A DNA stretch of 8,927 bases, taken from JBIOYL01 sp044870185 (lineage in GTDB: Bacteria; Actinomycetota; CALGFH01). Both the position numbers and the translations under genes were made by a program. This document shows positions 5,472-8,927 of the stretch, piece after piece. The stretch is taken from the NCBI GenBank assembly GCA_044870185.1, contig JBIOYL010000078.1, forward strand, positions 1-8,927, given 5' to 3'. Within the stretch, counting starts at the first letter, position 1, and each line of letters opens with the position of its first letter. A model generated the notes under the pieces. That model ran no database searches, was not told where the DNA came from, and saw nothing but the letters and a program-made list of their open reading frames with translations.

Positions 5472-6989
5472 ATGGGAACGCGCATCGACCGGGAGACGTT
5501 CGACGAGCACGACCACGCCCGCTTCCGGGAGCGGCTCGAGCAGTGCCTGTCGACCCTTGACCGGCTGCTCCGGCGGCCCGGCTTCGGGGTGGGCCCGGCA
5601 ACCATCGGCGCCGAGCTCGAGCTGTTCCTGGTCGATCGAGCGGCCAGGCCGCTCCCGCTCAACCAGGCGGTCCGTGCCGCGCTGGCCGATCCCCGCGTCA
5701 ACGTCGAGCTCGACCGGTTCAACCTGGAGCTGAACGCCACGCCGGCGGCGCTGGCCGGGCGCCCGTTCGCCGCCCTCGCCGCCGAGCTCGGCCGTCTCTG
5801 CGACCACGTCGGCGCCGCGGCCGGCGCGCATGGGGGCCGGCCGGCGCTCATCGGCATCCTGCCCACCCTGCGCCGAGACGACCTCCACCCCGGTGCGATG
5901 AGCGACGAGCCACGCTACCGGGCGCTGGACCGCGCCCTGCGGCAGTCGCGCCACGACCCCTTCCAGATCCGCATCGCCGGCGCCGACCCGCTCGAGCTGG
6001 CCAGCGACGACGTGTCCCTGGAGGGCGCCAACACCTCGTTCCAGGTGCATCTGCGCGTCGACCCGGCCGCGTTCACCCGCACCTACAACGCGGTCCAGGC
6101 GGCCACCGCGCCGGCGCTCGCCGTGGCCGGCAACTCGCCCACCTTCCTCGGCCACCGGCTGTGGGAGGAGACCAGGATCGCCCTGTGCAAGCAGTCGATC
6201 GACGACCGCGACGGGCGCGGACCGCGCCGCCGGCTGGCCCGCATGGCGTTCGGGACCGGATGGCTGCGCGGCGGGCCGCTGGAGCTGTTCGCCGAAAGCG
6301 TGCGCCTGCACCGGCCGGTGCTGCCGGTCCTCGGCGACCACGACCTGCCCGGCGGCGGCGACCTGCCCGGCGGCGACCGGTGGCAGGCGCCACCCCTGGA
6401 CGAGCTGCGCCTGCACCAGAGCACCGTGTGGCGTTGGAACCGGGCCATCTACGACCCGGCGCTGGGCGGCCACCTGCGCATCGAGATGCGGGCCCTGCCC
6501 GCCGGCCCCACCATGACCGACATGCTGGCCAACGCCGCCCTGCTCGTCGGCCTGTCGCTGTGGCTTGCCGGGCAGGACGAGCACTGGACCCACCGGCTGT
6601 CGTTCGAGCGTGCCGAGCACGGCTTCTACCGGGCCGCCCAGCACGGCCTGGCGGCCGAGCTCACCTGGCCGTTCGGGCCCGCGGGCGGGCTGCGCCCGCG
6701 CCGCGCCGCCGAGCTGGTGGCCGAGCTGCTGCCGGCCGCCCGCGACGGGCTGGTCGGCGCCGGCGTGGCCGCGGCCGAGGCCGACCGGCTGCTCGGGGTG
6801 GTCGCGGCCCGGGTGGCCAGCGGGCAGACCGGCGCCGTCTGGCAGCGCGAGACGCTGGCAGCGCTGGAGCCGCGGCTTGGCCGCGAGCGCGCGCTGGCGG
6901 CGATGTTCGAGCGCTACCTCGCCCATGCGGCCACCGGCCAGCCGGTCCACACCTGGCCAGCCGGCCGCCATGCCGGGCCCGGCGCGTGA
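5472..6989 (+). CDS. Glutamate-cysteine ligase family 2 (GCS2-like) carboxylate-amine ligase
   Basis: This 505-residue protein belongs to the glutamate-cysteine ligase family. Members use ATP to join the gamma-carboxyl of glutamate, or another carboxylate, to an amine. Visible family segments are IGAELELFLVD (45-55), FNLELNATP (83-91), GILPTL (128-133), TSFQVHL (188-194), NSPTFLG (221-227), WEETRI (231-236) and IEMRALP (337-343). The Glu-rich IGAELE and FNLELN segments supply the metal and ATP ligands. It is longer than the 370-430 residue YbdK and EgtA forms and matches the longer actinobacterial group, whose product is not settled. Residues 289-302 carry a DLPGG-type duplication in a loop. 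GAGG at 5460-5463 sits 8 bases before the ATG. It follows the flavin protein by 51 bases, probably in the same operon. Candidate products are gamma-glutamylcysteine or another gamma-glutamyl amide. Actinobacteria usually make mycothiol, so a glutathione role should not be assumed. Confidence 0.87.
   Translation: MGTRIDRETFDEHDHARFRERLEQCLSTLDRLLRRPGFGVGPATIGAELELFLVDRAARPLPLNQAVRAALADPRVNVELDRFNLELNATPAALAGRPFAALAAELGRLCDHVGAAAGAHGGRPALIGILPTLRRDDLHPGAMSDEPRYRALDRALRQSRHDPFQIRIAGADPLELASDDVSLEGANTSFQVHLRVDPAAFTRTYNAVQAATAPALAVAGNSPTFLGHRLWEETRIALCKQSIDDRDGRGPRRRLARMAFGTGWLRGGPLELFAESVRLHRPVLPVLGDHDLPGGGDLPGGDRWQAPPLDELRLHQSTVWRWNRAIYDPALGGHLRIEMRALPAGPTMTDMLANAALLVGLSLWLAGQDEHWTHRLSFERAEHGFYRAAQHGLAAELTWPFGPAGGLRPRRAAELVAELLPAARDGLVGAGVAAAEADRLLGVVAARVASGQTGAVWQRETLAALEPRLGRERALAAMFERYLAHAATGQPVHTWPAGRHAGPGA
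6342..6374 (+). repeat. Duplicated 15-mer within the GCS2-like gene
   Basis: GACCTGCCCGGCGGC occurs at 6342-6356 and 6360-6374, in frame with an 18-base period, and encodes DLPGG twice. It lies between conserved segments and looks like a small duplication in a surface loop. Confidence 0.6.
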
Positions 6990-7007
6990 GGAGCCGGCCG
7001 AGCCCGC

Positions 7008-7023
7008 CAGCCCCGCAGGGCTG
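7008..7023 (+). terminator. Candidate terminator hairpin after the ligase gene
   Basis: CAGCCC and GGGCTG form a perfect 6-bp stem with a 4-base loop, 19 bases after the stop codon at 6989. There is no T-tract, which is common for actinobacterial hairpin terminators but makes the call weak. Confidence 0.35.
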
Positions 7024-7045
7024 CACGCCCGTCCATGGGCCCCAA

Positions 7046-7074
7046 GGCCTGTCCCGACAGGGCCATCCGGCCCT
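7046..7074 (+). other. Two overlapping, mutually exclusive hairpins
   Basis: GGCCTGTC (7046-7053) pairs with GACAGGGCC (7056-7064) apart from one bulge. AGGGCC (7059-7064) pairs perfectly with GGCCCT (7069-7074) around an ATCC loop. The two share 7059-7064, so only one can form at a time. They could help end the ligase transcript or act as a switch. No ligand-type conservation could be checked. Confidence 0.35.
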
Positions 7075-7103
7075 AGGTGGCGTTCGGCGCCCCGCATAGC
7101 GTC

Positions 7104-7145
7104 GGGCGTGGTCGTCAGACGCCCAGTCGGAGCCGGTCTCCGGCT
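7104..7145 (+). promoter_or_regulatory. Two inverted repeats in the leader of the cupredoxin gene
   Basis: GGGCGT (7104-7109) pairs with ACGCCC (7119-7124) across 9 bases. AGCCGG (7131-7136) pairs with CCGGCT (7140-7145) across 3 bases. A TAGCGT hexamer at 7097-7102 just upstream is a possible -10 box, which would place both in the transcript leader. They may be operator halves or leader stems. The strong ribosome site AAGGAGG (7176-7182) follows. Confidence 0.3.
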
Positions 7146-7186
7146 GTGCCGAAGCCAACGCCGGTTGCACACCGCAAGGAGGGGCC

Positions 7187-7795
7187 ATGGCGGCGTCGGA
7201 TGAATCGCCGCGTCGGAGCGGGTTCACCTTCGAGCAGCTCGTGTTGCGCTTCGGCGTGTTCGTGATGATCCTCGCGCTGATCACGCTTGCGTTGTGGACC
7301 CGCACGCTGGCCGACCAGGTAACCGTGCTCAGGGCGCAGTCCGCCGCGGCGGCGGCTCCTGCCGCCGCGGCGCCGATCGGCTCGCCGGAGACCCGGGACG
7401 TGCTGCTGAAGGAGATGGCGGTGGTTCCGGCCACGATCGAGGTGCCGGCCGGCACGCCGCTCACCCTCAAGGTGACCAACCACGGCCAGGTGGCCCACAA
7501 CCTGACGATCGCCGGTGGCCCGGCCACGCCGATGCTCAAGCCCCATACGGCCGCGTACCGGCTCGACGTCGGTGTGGTGCAAAAGCCCATGACCGCCTAC
7601 TGCTCGGTGCCCGGCCACCGGGAGGCCGGCATGACCCTGGCGATCAACGTGAAGGGCGTGGCGGCCGCAACGGCGCGCGGCCACCGGCGCGGCGGTGGGC
7701 AACCCCGACGACGCCAAGCTCGACGCCAACGCCACCCCGCCGGCCGGCTGGCAGCCACGCGACCCGGTGCTTGCGCCGGCGGCAGGCGGCCGTGA
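7187..7795 (+). CDS. Membrane-anchored type 1 copper cupredoxin domain (probable N-terminal part of a NirK fusion)
   Basis: The frame reads 202 codons, but only about the first 163 look real. Residues 20-39 form one hydrophobic helix after a basic segment, a signal anchor placing the rest outside the membrane. An Ala/Pro-rich linker (51-64) follows. The cupredoxin domain (about 70-157) begins EMAVVPATIEVPAGT. It has all four type 1 copper ligands: His104 in VAHNL, then Cys139, His144 and Met149 in YCSVPGHREAGM. After residue 163 the reading becomes Arg/Gly-rich and unlike a protein, while the linker continues in the next frame into the nitrite reductase. This suggests one base too many near 7676. 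The ATG at 7187 has AAGGAGG at 7176-7182. The expected role is an electron-transfer domain feeding the catalytic domains. If the shift is real, a free membrane-bound cupredoxin with a spurious tail would be made. Confidence 0.8.
   Translation: MAASDESPRRSGFTFEQLVLRFGVFVMILALITLALWTRTLADQVTVLRAQSAAAAAPAAAAPIGSPETRDVLLKEMAVVPATIEVPAGTPLTLKVTNHGQVAHNLTIAGGPATPMLKPHTAAYRLDVGVVQKPMTAYCSVPGHREAGMTLAINVKGVAAATARGHRRGGGQPRRRQARRQRHPAGRLAATRPGACAGGRRP
7670..7700 (+). other. Probable single-base frameshift joining cupredoxin and NirK
   Basis: The linker reads VKGVAAATA in one frame and then TGAAVGNPDDAKLDAN in the +1 frame. Omitting one base near 7676 in the CGGCGCGCGG run gives one continuous, well-behaved linker. 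The whole span 7187-8624 is 1438 bases, one more than a multiple of three. It may be a base-calling error in a GC-rich repeat or a true mutation. Confidence 0.7.
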
Positions 7796-8624
7796 GCACA
7801 AGCTCACCTTGACCGCGGTCGAGCAGGTGGTGGAGGTCGCCCCGGGCGTCCGCCAGCAGCTGTGGTCGTTCAACGGCCACACGCCCGGACCCACGCTGCG
7901 CGGGCACGTGGGCGACCTGTTCACCATCACGCTGGTCAACGACCGGCGCAACAAGCTGGGCCACAGCATCGACTTCCACGCCAGCAAGGTGGTGTGGAAC
8001 GACGAGATGCGCACCATCCAGCCGGGCCAGTCGCTGGTCTACCGGTTCGTGGCGAAGTCGTCGGGCATCTTCATGTACCACTGCGGCACCGCCCCGACGC
8101 TGCACCACATCGGCAACGGCATGTACGGCGCGATCATCATCGACCCGCCCAGGCTGCCCCGGGTCGACCACGAGTACGCGCTGGTCCAGTCCGAGCTCTA
8201 CCTCGGACCGCAAGGCCAGCCCGGCGACCTGGCGAAGATGCAGCAGGTCGTGCCCGACGTGGTCGCCTTCAACGGCTACTTCGACCAGTACAAGTTCCGT
8301 CCCATCCGGGTGGAGCCGGGTCAGCACGTCCGCGTCTGGGTCCTGGATGCCGGGCCGAGCGAGAACTCGGCCTTCCACATCGTGGGCACGGTGTTCGACC
8401 GGGTGTACAAGGAAGGTGCCTACGCGCTCCAGCCGGGCGCCGCCCATGGGGGATCGCAGGTGCTCGACCTGCAGCCGGCCCAGGGCGGGTTCGTCGAGTT
8501 CAGCTTCGACGAGCCCGGCCTGTACCCGATCGTGACCCACAAGTTCTCCAACCCGGGCAAGGGGGCGCTCGGCCTGTTCCAGGCCGGCGCCGTCGCCGCG
8601 TCCGCGGGTGGCGGCAGTCACTGA
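7695..8624 (+). CDS. nirK: Copper-containing nitrite reductase (NirK/AniA-like two-domain multicopper oxidase)
   Basis: The frame from GTG 7695 gives 309 residues: a short linker and two cupredoxin domains, like NirK, which reduces nitrite to nitric oxide. Type 1 copper ligands are His90, Cys130, His138 and Met143 (GHSIDFHA, YHCGTAPTLHHIGNGM). Type 2 ligands are His95, His129 and His282 (VTHKF). The catalytic pair is Asp93 in IDFHA and His228 in FHIVG, so all expected residues are present. The YHC(x)7HxxxxM spacing and the FDKVY-like FDRVYKEG resemble AniA-type enzymes. Alone it has no signal peptide and no clear ribosome site, though the enzyme works outside the membrane. It probably belongs in one protein with the upstream cupredoxin (about 478 residues over 7187-8624). 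Multicopper oxidase relatives with other substrates cannot be excluded, but the Asp/His pair favours nitrite. Confidence 0.88.
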   Translation: MGNPDDAKLDANATPPAGWQPRDPVLAPAAGGREHKLTLTAVEQVVEVAPGVRQQLWSFNGHTPGPTLRGHVGDLFTITLVNDRRNKLGHSIDFHASKVVWNDEMRTIQPGQSLVYRFVAKSSGIFMYHCGTAPTLHHIGNGMYGAIIIDPPRLPRVDHEYALVQSELYLGPQGQPGDLAKMQQVVPDVVAFNGYFDQYKFRPIRVEPGQHVRVWVLDAGPSENSAFHIVGTVFDRVYKEGAYALQPGAAHGGSQVLDLQPAQGGFVEFSFDEPGLYPIVTHKFSNPGKGALGLFQAGAVAASAGGGSH

Positions 8625-8627
8625 CCC

Positions 8628-8651
8628 GCGGCCGCTCGGGCCGCCCGGCCC
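8628..8651 (+). terminator. Candidate GC-rich terminator after the NirK gene
   Basis: GCGGCC (8628-8633) pairs perfectly with GGCCGC (8639-8644) around a 5-base loop, starting 4 bases after the stop codon. An alternative stem GGGCC/GGCCC (8638-8651) overlaps it. There is no T-tract. Confidence 0.4.
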
Positions 8652-8676
8652 TCGGGACCCGCCCGCCAGGACCGGG

Positions 8677-8690
8677 CCGATCAGGATCGG
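8677..8690. promoter_or_regulatory. Short dyad CCGATC-AG-GATCGG
   Basis: Six-base perfect arms flank two bases in the 221-base gap (8625-8845) before the acyl-CoA dehydrogenase-like gene. The tight centre makes a stable RNA hairpin unlikely and a protein-binding site more likely. The rest of this gap shows no gene. Confidence 0.3.
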
Positions 8691-8845
8691 AAGCCCCATG
8701 TCCGGCCGGGGCCATCGACTCTACCTGCCCTGCCGGGCCGGTGCTGTGATGGACGCTGACGGGCGCCGAGCACAGGCGAGCACGACGCGGCCACGCCGAC
8801 CCGGCGACGCCGGATCGCAGGCGGACAGGGCCGAAGAAGGCGGTG

Positions 8846-8927
8846 ATGGGCATGGGCCTCGACCAGGAGACCCTGACGATGATCCTGGAGGCGATCCAAG
8901 GCTTTGCGGCCGCTCGGCTTCCCAACG
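8846..8927 (+). CDS. Probable acyl-CoA dehydrogenase, N-terminus only (runs off right edge)
   Basis: An ATG at 8846 opens 27 codons plus one base to the window edge, reading MGMGLDQETLTMILEAIQ then GFAAARLPN. This resembles the start of an acyl-CoA dehydrogenase subgroup that begins with a short helix ending in FA..RLPD. AAGAAGG at 8834-8840 is 5 bases upstream and supports this start. ATG 8852 and GTG 8843 are in-frame alternatives. The catalytic and flavin regions lie outside the window, so the family call rests on 27 residues only. Confidence 0.5.
   Translation, partial: MGMGLDQETLTMILEAIQGFAAARLPN

Noticed and set aside
5037..7172. 711-codon minus-strand open frame opposite the GCS2-like gene
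   Set aside because: Composition is Gln/Gly/Arg-rich without motifs, while the plus strand shows conserved ligase segments throughout.
7670..7700. Programmed ribosomal frameshifting in the cupredoxin-NirK linker
   Set aside because: No convincing slippery heptamer or stop codon at the shift point is seen. A sequence error or mutation is simpler.

Overview
The window is very GC-rich DNA, with nearly all third codon positions G or C. It has GTG starts, purine-rich ribosome binding sites and few intrinsic T-tracts. Gene content and protein style (PNPOx-like flavin protein, rhomboid-like protein, fused cupredoxin/NirK) suggest an actinobacterium (Actinomycetota), possibly from an uncultured lineage. 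No mobile element, CRISPR array, tRNA or rRNA was seen. The genes look chromosomal and metabolic.

Layout. (1) On the minus strand, a PlsY-like acyltransferase (681-1310) is followed by the N-terminal half of an MFS transporter (681 down to the left edge). Stop and start overlap by one base, so the two are probably translationally coupled. (2) Divergent from these, on the plus strand, lies a ketol-acid reductoisomerase-like protein (1506-2519). It keeps the Rossmann motif and two metal-site acids but has changed other catalytic-site residues. (3) Its end overlaps tail-to-tail with a complete aldehyde dehydrogenase on the minus strand (2507 to about 3931), whose N-terminus is unclear. (4) The 246-base divergent region that follows (3932-4177) holds an 18-bp near-perfect palindrome, a 31-bp tandem duplication and a spaced dyad. 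(5) A plus-strand run follows: a six-helix rhomboid-like membrane protein (4178-4975), a PNPOx-fold flavin protein (4989-5420) and a GCS2-type carboxylate-amine ligase (5472-6989). Short gaps suggest one operon. (6) A hairpin-rich gap of 197 bases leads to a membrane-anchored type 1 copper cupredoxin (7187-7795) and a two-domain copper nitrite reductase (7695-8624). These look like one three-domain protein broken by a single-base shift near 7676. (7) A 221-base gap with a candidate terminator and a small dyad leads to the first 27 codons of a probable acyl-CoA dehydrogenase at the right edge.

How they may work together. The MFS/PlsY pair suggests lipid or lysolipid handling. The reductoisomerase-like and aldehyde dehydrogenase genes share only their 3' ends, so a common pathway is possible but unproven. 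The flavin protein and ligase may serve redox or small-thiol chemistry. The copper protein would reduce nitrite to nitric oxide outside the membrane. The points most worth a second look are the altered reductoisomerase active site, the broken cupredoxin-NirK fusion, the PlsY/MFS coupling with degenerate PlsY motifs, and the structured divergent region at 3932-4177.
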